DNA of 64,000 nt from NCBI RefSeq assembly GCF_030555055.1, contig NZ_JAMOAO010000001.1:4464001-4528000 (forward strand). The letters run 5' to 3'. Position numbers and translations under genes: made by a program. This document shows, in pieces, positions 27,487 through 35,883 of the stretch (positions are counted from its first letter, which is position 1; each line of letters begins with the position of its first letter). The stretch comes from Nocardiopsis sp. YSL2 (GTDB lineage: Bacteria; Actinomycetota; Actinomycetes; Streptosporangiales; Streptosporangiaceae). The notes under the pieces are model-generated. The model worked only from the letters and a program-made list of their open reading frames with translations. It was not told the DNA's origin and did no database searches.

Positions 27487-28832
27487 CCCACTACGACCTC
27501 CTCATTCGCGCCGCGCGCGCCGTCACCCCCGACGGTGAGCGTGCGGTGACCGTGGCCGTCTCCGGGGGCCGGACCGCCGCGGTCCTGCCCGGCGCCGACG
27601 CGTCCGCCTCCGGAGCCCGGGAGATCGTCCTGTCCGAGGACGAGGTCCTGCTGCCCGGGCTGGTCGACTCCCACGTGCACGTCAACGAGCCCGGCCGCAC
27701 CGAGTGGGAGGGCTTCGCGAGCGCCACGCGTGCCGCCGCACTGGGCGGGGTGACCACCATCGTGGACATGCCGCTCAACAGCGTGCCGCCGACCACCACG
27801 GTCGAGGGGCTGGCAGCCAAGCGCGCGGTGGCGCGCGAGCGCGTCAGTGTCGACGTCGGCTTCTGGGGCGGCGCCGTCCCGGAGAACTCCCAGCCGGGGG
27901 AGACCAAGGAGCTCGCCGCCCTGCACGAGCAGGGCGTGTACGGGTTCAAGGCGTTCCTGTCCCCGTCCGGCGTGGACGAGTTCGGGCACCTGTCCGCCGC
28001 GGAGCTGGCGACCGCGATGGAGGCCATCGGGGACTTCGGTGGCCAGATCATCGTGCACGCCGAGGATCCCGGGGTTCTGGACGGCGCCCCGGCCGCGCAC
28101 GGCCGCGACTACGCGGACTTCCTGGCCTCGCGCCCGGACGAGGCCGAGCACGCGGCCATCGCGCTGGTGATCGAGACCGCGCGGCGCACGGGGACGCGCG
28201 CGCACGTGCTCCACCTGTCCAGCGCGTCGGCGCTGCCGCTGATCTCCCAGGCCAGGGCCGACGGCGTGCCGCTGACCGTGGAGACCTGCCCGCACTACCT
28301 GACGCTCGCGGCGGAGACGATCCCGGACGGGGCCACGCAGTACAAGTGCTGCCCGCCCATCCGTTCCTCGGCCAACCGCGACCTGCTGTGGCGGGCGCTG
28401 ATGGACGGCCTGATCGACTGCGTGGTCAGCGACCACTCGCCCAGCACCGCGGATCTGAAGGACCTGGACACCGGCGACTTCGGGACCGCCTGGGGCGGTG
28501 TGTCCGGACTCCAGGTGGGCTTCTCCGCGGTCTGGTCCGAGGCGCGCCGTCGGGGGGCGACCCTCGTCGACATGGTGCGCTGGATGGCGGAGGGCCCGAC
28601 CCGGGTCGCGGGGCTACGGGGCAAGGGCGCCATCGCGGAGGGCAACGACGCGGACTTCGCGATCGTGGCGCCGGACGAGACGATCCGGGTGGACGTGCGC
28701 GAGCTCGCGCACAAGAACCCCGTGAGCGCCTACGACGGTGCCGAGCTCCAGGGGCGGGTGCGCCGCACCCTGCTGCGCGGCGAGGAGATCGACCTCGCGC
28801 AGCCGAGGGGCCACCTGCTCGCCCGCGACTGA
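27483..28832 (+). CDS. allB: Allantoinase
   Basis: A 449-residue amidohydrolase converting allantoin to allantoate in purine catabolism. Metal ligands His64 and His66 ([15 protein letters not shown]), carboxylated Lys156 ([10 protein letters not shown]), the later His residues in IIVHAEDP and VLHLSS, and SDHSPS with the last Asp are all present. AllB is distinguished from dihydropyrimidinase by the [11 protein letters not shown] sequence. Start overlaps the HpcH-type stop. No allantoicase or allantoate amidohydrolase gene is in the window, so the next step must be encoded elsewhere. Confidence 0.94.
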   Translation: MTHYDLLIRAARAVTPDGERAVTVAVSGGRTAAVLPGADASASGAREIVLSEDEVLLPGLVDSHVHVNEPGRTEWEGFASATRAAALGGVTTIVDMPLNSVPPTTTVEGLAAKRAVARERVSVDVGFWGGAVPENSQPGETKELAALHEQGVYGFKAFLSPSGVDEFGHLSAAELATAMEAIGDFGGQIIVHAEDPGVLDGAPAAHGRDYADFLASRPDEAEHAAIALVIETARRTGTRAHVLHLSSASALPLISQARADGVPLTVETCPHYLTLAAETIPDGATQYKCCPPIRSSANRDLLWRALMDGLIDCVVSDHSPSTADLKDLDTGDFGTAWGGVSGLQVGFSAVWSEARRRGATLVDMVRWMAEGPTRVAGLRGKGAIAEGNDADFAIVAPDETIRVDVRELAHKNPVSAYDGAELQGRVRRTLLRGEEIDLAQPRGHLLARD

Positions 28833-28843
28833 CTCCGAGGACC

Positions 28844-28873
28844 CGGCCCCGGGCACCGAAGGGGTGTCCGGGG
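28844..28873. terminator. Terminator hairpin, left copy flanking vapBC
   Basis: CCCCGGGCACC (28847-28857) pairs with GGTGTCCGGGG (28863-28873), one G-T pair. The sequence from CGGCCCCGGGCACCG onward recurs at 29581 on the other side of the VapBC module. Confidence 0.75.
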
Positions 28874-28888
28874 GTTCGCCCAAAGTGG

Positions 28889-29299
28889 TCAATCCGCTAC
28901 ACGCAATTCGTTCTGTCCGGTCACCCTGGCGATGGTTTCGAAGTCCTTGTCGTTGTGGACGAGGGTGAGCCCTTTGAGCTCCGCGCAGGCGGCCACCACG
29001 AGGTCGACCGGTCCAGCACTACGGTGTTCACCTCGGGAAGTGAGTTCCTTCTGAACCTCCCAAGCCCGCCGGTAGTCGCGGTCATCTGGATCGATGGGGA
29101 ATAGAAGCCGGTTGAGGAGAGATACTGCCCGTTCCCGATCCTTGGCCGATCGCGCCGTGTACAGGATCTCCAGTTCAGTCAGTGGGCACACGGCGACCAG
29201 ACCCTGCACCAGGGCCTGGTCCCACCTCCGGTTTTCCTCGGGACGCGCGAAGATGCGCACAAGAGCGCTCGTATCGATGAGGTAGTGGGCAGGGGTCAC
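28889..29299 (-). CDS. vapC: VapC-type PIN-domain ribonuclease toxin
   Basis: A 136-residue PIN-domain protein. The four acidic active-site residues are visible: Asp9 (YLIDTSALVRIF), Glu42 (CPLTELEIL), Asp99 (AGPVDLVVAACA) and Asp117 (LVHNDKDFETIA). VapC toxins cleave tRNA or rRNA when freed from the antitoxin. GTG start overlaps the antitoxin stop (GTGA). Codon use has more A and T at third positions than the neighbouring genes, which suggests acquisition. Confidence 0.9.
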   Translation of the reverse strand: MTPAHYLIDTSALVRIFARPEENRRWDQALVQGLVAVCPLTELEILYTARSAKDRERAVSLLNRLLFPIDPDDRDYRRAWEVQKELTSRGEHRSAGPVDLVVAACAELKGLTLVHNDKDFETIARVTGQNELRVAD

Positions 29300-29511
29300 G
29301 TCTGACGTCCCGACATGTTCGAGAGGAGGTCGAGGTCGAGGGCACCGTCGGCTACGAGATCGCGCATCTCCGCCAAGGCCACGGCGCGGTCCAGCCTCTC
29401 CACGGTCTCCCTGAGAGCGGTGTTCACCGTGTCCTTCTTGGTCTTGGTGCCCAGAAGCTCAGCGGCTCTGTTCAGAGCCTTGTCGTCGATGTCGATCAGG
29501 ACCTTCGTCAT
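29296..29511 (-). CDS. vapB: VapB-type antitoxin
   Basis: A 71-residue antitoxin. The N-terminal half KVLIDIDDKALNRAAELLGT and KTKKDTVNTALRETVERL fits a ribbon-helix-helix DNA-binding domain; the C-terminal half (LVADGALDLDLLSNMSGRQT) would wrap the toxin. A perfect AGGAGG lies 5 nt before ATG. It precedes and overlaps vapC, the normal order for antitoxin-first modules, and probably autorepresses through the AT-rich inverted repeat just upstream. Confidence 0.9.
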   Translation of the reverse strand: MTKVLIDIDDKALNRAAELLGTKTKKDTVNTALRETVERLDRAVALAEMRDLVADGALDLDLLSNMSGRQT

Positions 29512-29522
29512 GACTGCCTCCT

Positions 29523-29551
29523 GTATATAGGTCTCTATGAGTAGTATATAC
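29523..29551. promoter_or_regulatory. vapB promoter/operator inverted repeat
   Basis: GTATATA (29523-29529) and TATATAC (29545-29551) form an inverted repeat centred at 29537; the right half also forms its own palindrome GTATATAC. This is one of the most AT-rich stretches in the window and is 12 bp from the vapB ATG, as expected for VapBC autoregulation and a -10 region. Confidence 0.65.
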
Positions 29552-29579
29552 GAAGGCCCGGGGTGTGCTTGAGTTGGCC

Positions 29580-29613
29580 GCGGCCCCGGGCACCGTGGGG
29601 TGTCCGGGGCCGC
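29580..29613. terminator. Terminator hairpin, right copy flanking vapBC
   Basis: GCGGCCCCGGGCACC pairs with GGTGTCCGGGGCCGC (15 bp, one G-T pair, short loop), 16 bp beyond the carboxypeptidase stop. It is nearly the same sequence as the hairpin at 28844. Confidence 0.85.
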
Positions 29614-29628
29614 AGGGGGGGCGCTCGG

Positions 29629-30894
29629 TCAGGAGCAGTACGCCTCCTCCTCGCCGATGATGCGGTAGGGGCAGTCGGCGTAGTCGAGCAGCCGCAGGAC
29701 GGCCTCCCGGTTGCGGGAGGTCTCGCGGTCGATCACGGACGAGGGCGGGTAGAAGCCGCCGCCCCACCAACTGCTGGGATACATCTCGTAGGTGAAGTTC
29801 ACGATGCGCTGGTCGCCCCAGAGCCAGTCGTTGATCGTCCCGTCGGTGATGTACAGGTCGCTGGACTGCTGCGGCGTGTACCCGTTGGCGTCGGCCATGT
29901 GGGTGCCCAGGGCGGCGTGGGTGTCGTATTCCTCCCGCGTCATGCCGTTGGCGGTCTCGTCGTAGGTGTAGCCGTAGGGCCACAGGATGAGCTCGCTGTA
30001 GGTGTGGAAGTCGATGGCGGCGGTGATCTGCTGTTCGCCGCCGACCACCCGGCCGCGCACGAAGTCCGCGACCGCCGACACCTCGGGCGCCGACTCCGGG
30101 GCAGGGCCGCGGTAGGTGCTGCTGGACGGGCTGCCGGAGGAGCCGTTGCAGCAGCCCCACAGGTAGTCCCAGTTGCGGTTCATGTCGGTGCCCACGGCGG
30201 AGGACCCCTGGTTGGGCTGGCGGTTCTTGCGCCAGTTGCGCCAGTTGGAGCCCGCCATGTCGTACTCGGAGCCGTCGGGGTTGACGTTGGGCAGGATCCA
30301 GATCTCCCGGGAGTCCACCAGGTCCGTGATCCGCGCGTCGCTGCCGTACTCGTCGGTCAGCAGCCGCATCAGGTAGACGGCCATCTCCACGGTCAGGTGC
30401 TCGCGGGCGTGCTGGGAGTGTGTGAACAGGACCTCGGGCTCGTCCTCGTCCACGCCGGCGTTGTCGCTGATCTTGACCGCGACCAGGTCCCGGCCCTCGT
30501 ACGACTGCCCGACGACGGACTGCTCCACGATACCGGGGTGGGCGGCGGCCACCCCGTCGATGGTCTCGCGCAGTTCGTCGAAGGTGGTGTAGCCCTCGTC
30601 CGGTGCGAGCGGGCGCACCGGCGAGGGGGTGATCTCCGTCAGTTCGTGGCCGAGGTCGGCGAGGGCCTCCGCTTCGGAGCGTGTGGCGGTGACGACGACG
30701 GAGTCGTCGCGGACCTCGTCGATGGCGGCGCCGGTCGCGGCGACCGCCGTGCGTTCCTCGGGCGTGTTCGGCCCGTGGACCTCGAACAGTCCGGGGTCTG
30801 TGGCGGCGCCGGCGCCCGTGGGGCCGAGGAGCCCCAGCGTCAGCGCGGCGAGGGTGAGGGGAAGAAGGGTTCGTCGGACGAGCGTGGCTCTCAC
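29629..30894 (-). CDS. Secreted M14 zinc carboxypeptidase
   Basis: 421 residues with a Sec signal ([18 protein letters not shown] ... GAGA). Zinc ligands are His and Glu of [11 protein letters not shown] and His of [13 protein letters not shown]; the general-base Glu is in [31 protein letters not shown] carries the substrate-binding Asn-Arg. This is the actinomycete carboxypeptidase T/SG-like subgroup, cleaving C-terminal residues from extracellular peptides. I start at GTG 30894, 5 nt after GGAGG; an in-frame ATG at 30942 has no ribosome site and would put charged residues before the signal. An N-terminal propeptide of ~90 residues is likely. Confidence 0.92.
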   Translation of the reverse strand: MRATLVRRTLLPLTLAALTLGLLGPTGAGAATDPGLFEVHGPNTPEERTAVAATGAAIDEVRDDSVVVTATRSEAEALADLGHELTEITPSPVRPLAPDEGYTTFDELRETIDGVAAAHPGIVEQSVVGQSYEGRDLVAVKISDNAGVDEDEPEVLFTHSQHAREHLTVEMAVYLMRLLTDEYGSDARITDLVDSREIWILPNVNPDGSEYDMAGSNWRNWRKNRQPNQGSSAVGTDMNRNWDYLWGCCNGSSGSPSSSTYRGPAPESAPEVSAVADFVRGRVVGGEQQITAAIDFHTYSELILWPYGYTYDETANGMTREEYDTHAALGTHMADANGYTPQQSSDLYITDGTINDWLWGDQRIVNFTYEMYPSSWWGGGFYPPSSVIDRETSRNREAVLRLLDYADCPYRIIGEEEAYCS

Positions 30895-31060
30895 GAGGCC
30901 TCCGGGGGAGCGGGGTCGAGGCGTCGAATACCTGACGGTCATTGGAAGAGAGCGCCCTACACATTGTCAATGTGTATGACTATGCGTGACTCACGTGGCG
31001 GAATGCCTTGTTTGCGGAGCCGCGCAGGTGAAGCCCGCTTGACTCGCGGGTCAACGTGAA

Positions 31061-31090
31061 CACGCTGTGGCCGGATGTGGCCACAGCGTG
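31061..31090. terminator. Terminator downstream of the SARP regulator
   Basis: A perfect 12-bp stem CACGCTGTGGCC with a 6-nt loop lies about 40 bp beyond the regulator stop. Confidence 0.8.
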
Positions 31091-31130
31091 ATCACGGTCG
31101 GTCGTCGGCCCGGTCCCGGCCGCGCACCGC

Positions 31131-34100
31131 TCAGGCGCGCTCGGGGACCGACGGCTCGCCGAGCGCCCGGTGGACCGCCTCCGAGAGCATCCACTCGTGC
31201 CCGTGGGACCACTCGTGCTCCAGGGCCGCGTCCCCCAGCAGTCCGCGCACGGCGGTGGTGATCCGATCGACGTCGAAGCGCTCGGCCGCGGGCAGGGGGG
31301 CACCCGTCTCCTCCCGGGCCCGGGCGGCGGCGCCCAGCAGCCGGGCCGCGCGCACCCCCTCGCCGACCAGGGCGTCCGCCCCCGCCAGACCCTCCAACGC
31401 CATGGCGACCGCGCGCGGGTCGCGGGCGAGCCGGGCGCACTCCAGGCCCTGCTCGTGCAGCTTCCGGGCTCCGGTCGCGTCGCCGCGCGCCTCGGCGCAC
31501 ATGCCCAGCTCGGCGAGGGCGAAGGCCTGCCCCGGCCGGTAGCCTTCCCGGCGGTGGGCGGCCAGGATCTCGCGCAGGTACCGCTCGGCCTCCTCCGGTC
31601 GGCCGCGCCGCCGCGCTGTCATCGCCAGACCACCGCGCACGAACAGCACCTTGCTGTTGAAGGCCTGCTCTCCGGATACGCGCAGCGCGCGGTGGTTGTA
31701 CTCGTCGGCCAGCGCGAAGTCGCCGGTGAGCATGTGCACACGCGCCAGGCGGGTCAGCTCCTCCACGACCACGGTCCACAGTCCGATCCGTTCGGCGTGG
31801 TCCAGCGCCGCGCGGTGCAGGTCGGCGGCCTCCTCGTAGGAGCCCTCGATCTCGGCCAGGATTCCGAGCAGTCCGCACGAGCGGACCTGGCCCCACGGCT
31901 CCGCCAGCGCGACGAAGTGCTCCAGGCTCTCCCGGCCGTACCGGCGCGCCTCGGCCAGTTCGCTGTGCCGCATCGCCCACCAACCGCACAGGTTCTGCGC
32001 GAAGGCCTGCCACCACAGCTCACCGGACGACTCGAAGACGCGGGAGGCCTCCTCCACGACCTTCCTCGGTGAGCGCACGGGTGCCGAGGGGCCGTCCACG
32101 GCCGACGTCATGCACACGAGGACGGTGCGGACCCTGGACGGCAGGAGCGGGTCGCCGGAGCGCTCCGCGAGGGCGACCGCCTGGTGCGCGAGGTCCTGGA
32201 GAGCGGTGTGGGGGCTTTCGGTGAAGGCGAGCGAGAACCGCCAGAGCAGGGCGACGGCGCGTTCGGCGTCGGTGGCCGGGCCGGGCGCCGCCAGGGCCCG
32301 TGCCAGCAGCCGGCCGCCCTCGCGGTAGCGGCCGCGCAGGAACCAGGACCAGCCCAGGGAACCGGTGATGCGCAGCGCCAGGCCCGCGTCCCCGCTGTCG
32401 GCCGCCCACTCCGCGGCGGCCCGGACGTTGGCCGCGTCCCGCTCCATGTGGTCCAGGGACCGGCCGATGTCCGCGGTGAGGGCGAGCGGGTCGCATCGTG
32501 TCAGCCGATCGGCGGTGTGGTGGGCGTGGCGGCGCCGGGCCTCGGGCTCGGCCCCGGACTCGGCCAGCTTCTGGCGCGCGAAGACGCGGATCGTCTCCAG
32601 CAGCCGGAAGCAGGTGCCCTCGCGGTTCTGCTGGGCCACGACCAGGGACCGGTCGACGAGTGCGGCCAGCACACCGGCCGCGTCGGCGGTCTCCACCCGC
32701 CCCCCGCCGGGCAGGGGCCCGACCGCCACGGCCTCGGCCGCCTCCAGCGAGAACGATCCGACCTGGACCGACAGCCGGCCCAGCACGGCGCGCTCGGCCT
32801 CGGTCAGCAGCCGCCAGCTCCAGTCGACCATCGCGCGCAGGGTCTGCTGGCGCTCGTGCAGACCCGCGCCCCCGCCACCCAGGAGTTGGAAGCGGTCGCC
32901 CAGCCGGGTGGCGAGTTCGCGGACGCCGAGCGAGCGCACCCGGGCGGCGGCCAGCTCCAGGGCCAGCGGCAGCCCGTCCAGGCGCCGGCAGATCGTGGCC
33001 ACGGCCTCGGCGTTGTCCTCGTCCAGCGTGAACGACGGCAGGGACGCCGCCACCCGCCGCGTGAAGAGCTCGACGGCGTCGGACCCGGCCATCTCGGCGG
33101 GGGAGTGGTCACAGGGCGCCCGGAGCGGACGGACCTGGTGCAGGCGCTCGCCGGGCACACCCAGCGGTTCGCGGCTGGTCGCCAGCATCCGCAGGCCCGG
33201 CGCGGCGCGCAGCAGGCGTACGGCCAGGGCAGCGACCGGTGCGGTCACGTGCTCGCAGTTGTCCAGGACCAGCAGGGCGGGCTGCGTGCCCAGCGAGGCC
33301 GCCAGGCGCTCGGCCGAGGAGCGCCCCGGGGCCTGGCCGCCGGCGCCGCTCCCGTCGCCCTCGTCGTGCAGTCCCATGGCCTCGGCGACCGCGTCGGCCA
33401 CGTCGTCGGGGGTGGTGGCCTCCGGTGCGCGGCCGACCAGTTCGACGAACCAGACGGGGGACTCCGCCGAGCCCGCGGAGAGCGCGCTCAGGGCGAGCGT
33501 GGTCTTGCCGACGCCGCCGGGGCCCACCAGGGTGACCAGGCGGAAGCGCCTGAGGTCCTCCAGAAGCCGTCGGGCCGACTCCTGGCGGCCGACCACGTCG
33601 GTCAGCGGGACCGGCAGGCCGACCGCGCCCGAGGCCGCGGACGCCGGCGCGGCGGAGCCTCCGGGCGCGGTGGTGGGTGCCGTGGCGGGTGCGGATGCGG
33701 GAACAAGTGCGGCCGTGCGGTCGAGGTCGGGGGACTGCGCCAGGATCCGTTCGTGCAGGCGGACCAGCTCCGGGCCGGGCTCCACTCCGATCTCCCCCGC
33801 CAGCAGCTCGCGGCCCCGCCGATAGCTCTCCAGGGCCTCGGTCTGGCGGCCGGAGCGGTACAGGGCGAGCATGTGCGCGGCGCGCAGGCGCTCCCGCAGC
33901 GGTTCGGCGCCCAGGAGCTCGTCGAGCTCGGCGACGAGCGCGGCGTCCTCCCCCAGGTCGAGACGGGCCCGGGCCCGGTCCTCGAGCGCGGTCAGGCGCA
34001 TCTCCTCCCACCGGCCGATGGCGGGCGCGGCGAAGGGCGCGTCGGCGTGGTCGGCCAGGGCCGGTCCGCGCCACAGGTCCAGGGCCTGCCCGAGCAGGGC

Positions 34101-34463
34101 GGCGGCCTCGGCCGGGTCGGCGCCGCGGGCCCGTGCGACCAGGTCCTCGAAGCGGTCGGCGTCGACCTGGCCGGGGTCCACCCGCAGCCGGTAGCCCGAG
34201 GGGCCGGACTCCACCCGGCCGCGCGCGCCGGCCTCGGCCCGCTCGAGCGCGCCGCGCAGGCGTGAGACCGCGGTCTGCAGTGCCGCCGAGGTGTCGTGCT
34301 CGGGCTGGTCCCACAGTTCGGCCGCGAGCCGGTCCGCCGACACCGACGTCCCGCGGTGCACGAGCAGGTGGGCCAGGAGCGCCCTGACCTTGGCGCCGGG
34401 TACACGGACCGGCTCGTCCCCGCCGGTCCACACCGCGAGCTGTCCCAGAACGCCGAATCGCAT
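31131..34463 (-). CDS. SARP/AfsR-type regulator with BTAD, NB-ARC ATPase and TPR-like domains
   Basis: A 1110-residue regulator. Residues ~1-90 are an OmpR-type winged helix (MRFGVLGQLAVW, VRALLAHLLVHRGTSVSADR); ~97-245 a bacterial transcriptional activation domain (VDADRFEDLVARARG, LRERLRAAHMLALYRSGRQT); ~300-620 a P-loop STAND ATPase with VGPGGVGKTTLALSAL and LLVLDNCEH; the C-terminal half is helical tandem repeats. Such proteins activate secondary-metabolite or stress genes via direct heptamer repeats spaced 11 bp. ATG 34463 begins exactly at the winged helix. No biosynthetic cluster adjoins it; the divergent neighbour is an Old Yellow Enzyme homologue with 11-bp repeats in between. Confidence 0.9.
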   Translation of the reverse strand: MRFGVLGQLAVWTGGDEPVRVPGAKVRALLAHLLVHRGTSVSADRLAAELWDQPEHDTSAALQTAVSRLRGALERAEAGARGRVESGPSGYRLRVDPGQVDADRFEDLVARARGADPAEAAALLGQALDLWRGPALADHADAPFAAPAIGRWEEMRLTALEDRARARLDLGEDAALVAELDELLGAEPLRERLRAAHMLALYRSGRQTEALESYRRGRELLAGEIGVEPGPELVRLHERILAQSPDLDRTAALVPASAPATAPTTAPGGSAAPASAASGAVGLPVPLTDVVGRQESARRLLEDLRRFRLVTLVGPGGVGKTTLALSALSAGSAESPVWFVELVGRAPEATTPDDVADAVAEAMGLHDEGDGSGAGGQAPGRSSAERLAASLGTQPALLVLDNCEHVTAPVAALAVRLLRAAPGLRMLATSREPLGVPGERLHQVRPLRAPCDHSPAEMAGSDAVELFTRRVAASLPSFTLDEDNAEAVATICRRLDGLPLALELAAARVRSLGVRELATRLGDRFQLLGGGGAGLHERQQTLRAMVDWSWRLLTEAERAVLGRLSVQVGSFSLEAAEAVAVGPLPGGGRVETADAAGVLAALVDRSLVVAQQNREGTCFRLLETIRVFARQKLAESGAEPEARRRHAHHTADRLTRCDPLALTADIGRSLDHMERDAANVRAAAEWAADSGDAGLALRITGSLGWSWFLRGRYREGGRLLARALAAPGPATDAERAVALLWRFSLAFTESPHTALQDLAHQAVALAERSGDPLLPSRVRTVLVCMTSAVDGPSAPVRSPRKVVEEASRVFESSGELWWQAFAQNLCGWWAMRHSELAEARRYGRESLEHFVALAEPWGQVRSCGLLGILAEIEGSYEEAADLHRAALDHAERIGLWTVVVEELTRLARVHMLTGDFALADEYNHRALRVSGEQAFNSKVLFVRGGLAMTARRRGRPEEAERYLREILAAHRREGYRPGQAFALAELGMCAEARGDATGARKLHEQGLECARLARDPRAVAMALEGLAGADALVGEGVRAARLLGAAARAREETGAPLPAAERFDVDRITTAVRGLLGDAALEHEWSHGHEWMLSEAVHRALGEPSVPERA

Positions 34464-34507
34464 GGGGACCAGGGTATGCCGCCGGTTCGCGGCGGACTCC
34501 GGTCGGG

Positions 34508-34561
34508 CCGACAACGGACGGACAGCGGGCGGACAGCGGTCGGCGAAGGGCGGACAGCGGA
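34508..34561. promoter_or_regulatory. 11-bp direct repeats, probable SARP binding site
   Basis: CCGACAACGGA (34508), CGGACAGCGGG (34519), CGGACAGCGGT (34530), a degenerate CGGCGAAGGG (34541) and CGGACAGCGGA (34551) follow each other at 10-11 bp. Direct repeats with one-turn spacing are the hallmark of SARP/AfsR sites. The array lies 45-98 bp from the regulator ATG and ends 83 bp before the reductase ATG. Confidence 0.7.
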
Positions 34562-34644
34562 TGGCAAGGAGACGGTGAGCGCCCCTGCCTAGGTTGAGGA
34601 CATCAGCCAGGGGCACCGCCCCGCGAGAGTGTGGAGACACCACG

Positions 34645-35709
34645 ATGAGCACCCTGTTCGACCCCATCACCCTCGGCGGCCTGGAGCTGCCCAACCGCCT
34701 CTTCATGGCGCCGATGACCCGCTCGCGCGCCTACGTCGACGGCCAGGTCGACGGCCTCGTCGCCCAGTACTACGCCCAGCGCGCCTCCGCCGGGCTCATC
34801 ATCACCGAGGGCACCCAGCCCAGCGTGCGGGGACAGGGCTACATCAACACGCCCGGCCTGCACACCGCCGAGCAGGTGGAAGCGTGGAAGCGCGTCACCG
34901 GCGCCGTCCACGAGCGCGGCGGCCGCATCTTCGCCCAGATCATGCACACCGGCCGGATCGGCCACCCGAGCCTGTACCCCGACGGCGGCCTGCCCGTCGC
35001 CCCCTCGCCGATCGCCTCGGGCCAGTCCCTGTTCGACGGCTCCGGCATGGTCGAGCACCCGGTCCCGCGCGAGCTGACCCACGCCGACATCGCCGAGGCC
35101 CTCGACGACTTCGCCTCGGCCGCTCGCAACGCGATCACCGCCGGCTTCGACGGCGTCGAGCTGCACGGAGCCAACGGCTACCTCATCCACCAGTTCCTCG
35201 CCGACGGAGCCAACCAGCGCACCGACGAGTACGGCGGCAGCCCCCAGAACCGGGCCCGCTTCGCCGTCCAGGTCGTCGACGCGGTCGCCGACACCATCGG
35301 TGCCGAGCGCACGGCCCTGCGCCTGTCCCCGGGCAACCCCTTCAACGGCATCACCGAGAGCGACACCCGCGCCCAGTACCTCGCCCTGATCGACGGACTG
35401 AAGGACCGTTCGGACCTGGCCTTCCTGCACCTGGCAATGGCCTCCCGCGAGACCGCCGAGCTCTTCCGCAAGGAGTGGCAGGGCGCCCTGGTCCACAACC
35501 CCGCCGCCGGACTGGACCTCACCCCCGCCGTCTCCGCGCTGGAGGACGACCTGGTCGACGCGGTCGCCCTCGGCAGCGCCTGGCTCGCCAACCCCGACCT
35601 GCTGGACCGCGTCCGGGCCGACGGGCCCTTCAACGATCCCGACTCCGCCACTTTCTACGGTGGCGACCACCGCGGCTACACCGACTACCCCGTCCTCGAC
35701 CGGTCCTGA
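34645..35709 (+). CDS. Old Yellow Enzyme family alkene reductase
   Basis: A 354-residue FMN-dependent, NAD(P)H-using reductase of activated alkenes (NemA/OYE class). Flavin and substrate landmarks: [30 protein letters not shown], and the His/Asn pair in [28 protein letters not shown] follows. Residues before MSTLFDP are not counted because GGAGA precedes ATG 34645. Divergent from the SARP regulator, with which it probably shares a controlled intergenic region. Physiological substrate unknown (quinones, enones, nitro compounds are typical). Confidence 0.93.
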   Translation: MSTLFDPITLGGLELPNRLFMAPMTRSRAYVDGQVDGLVAQYYAQRASAGLIITEGTQPSVRGQGYINTPGLHTAEQVEAWKRVTGAVHERGGRIFAQIMHTGRIGHPSLYPDGGLPVAPSPIASGQSLFDGSGMVEHPVPRELTHADIAEALDDFASAARNAITAGFDGVELHGANGYLIHQFLADGANQRTDEYGGSPQNRARFAVQVVDAVADTIGAERTALRLSPGNPFNGITESDTRAQYLALIDGLKDRSDLAFLHLAMASRETAELFRKEWQGALVHNPAAGLDLTPAVSALEDDLVDAVALGSAWLANPDLLDRVRADGPFNDPDSATFYGGDHRGYTDYPVLDRS

Positions 35710-35719
35710 TCCGCGCACC

Positions 35720-35750
35720 CGAGCCCGGCCCTCGCGTGGGGCCGGGCTCG
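35720..35750. terminator. Terminator after the OYE gene
   Basis: CGAGCCCGGCCC / GGGCCGGGCTCG (12 bp, 7-nt loop) begins 10 nt after the stop, between convergent genes. The ~130 bp beyond it up to the next stop hold no gene. Confidence 0.85.
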
Positions 35751-35883
35751 GGGCCCTGGAATCCGGGGTCTTCGTCGCCTGCGCTCGTGCCGACGCCGTC
35801 GCCCGCCTCTACCTCGGCGGACGCCTACGGCGCAGTCCTTCCTGCTCCGGCTCGGCTCCTCCGGCAGCCTCCGGCGCCCCTGG

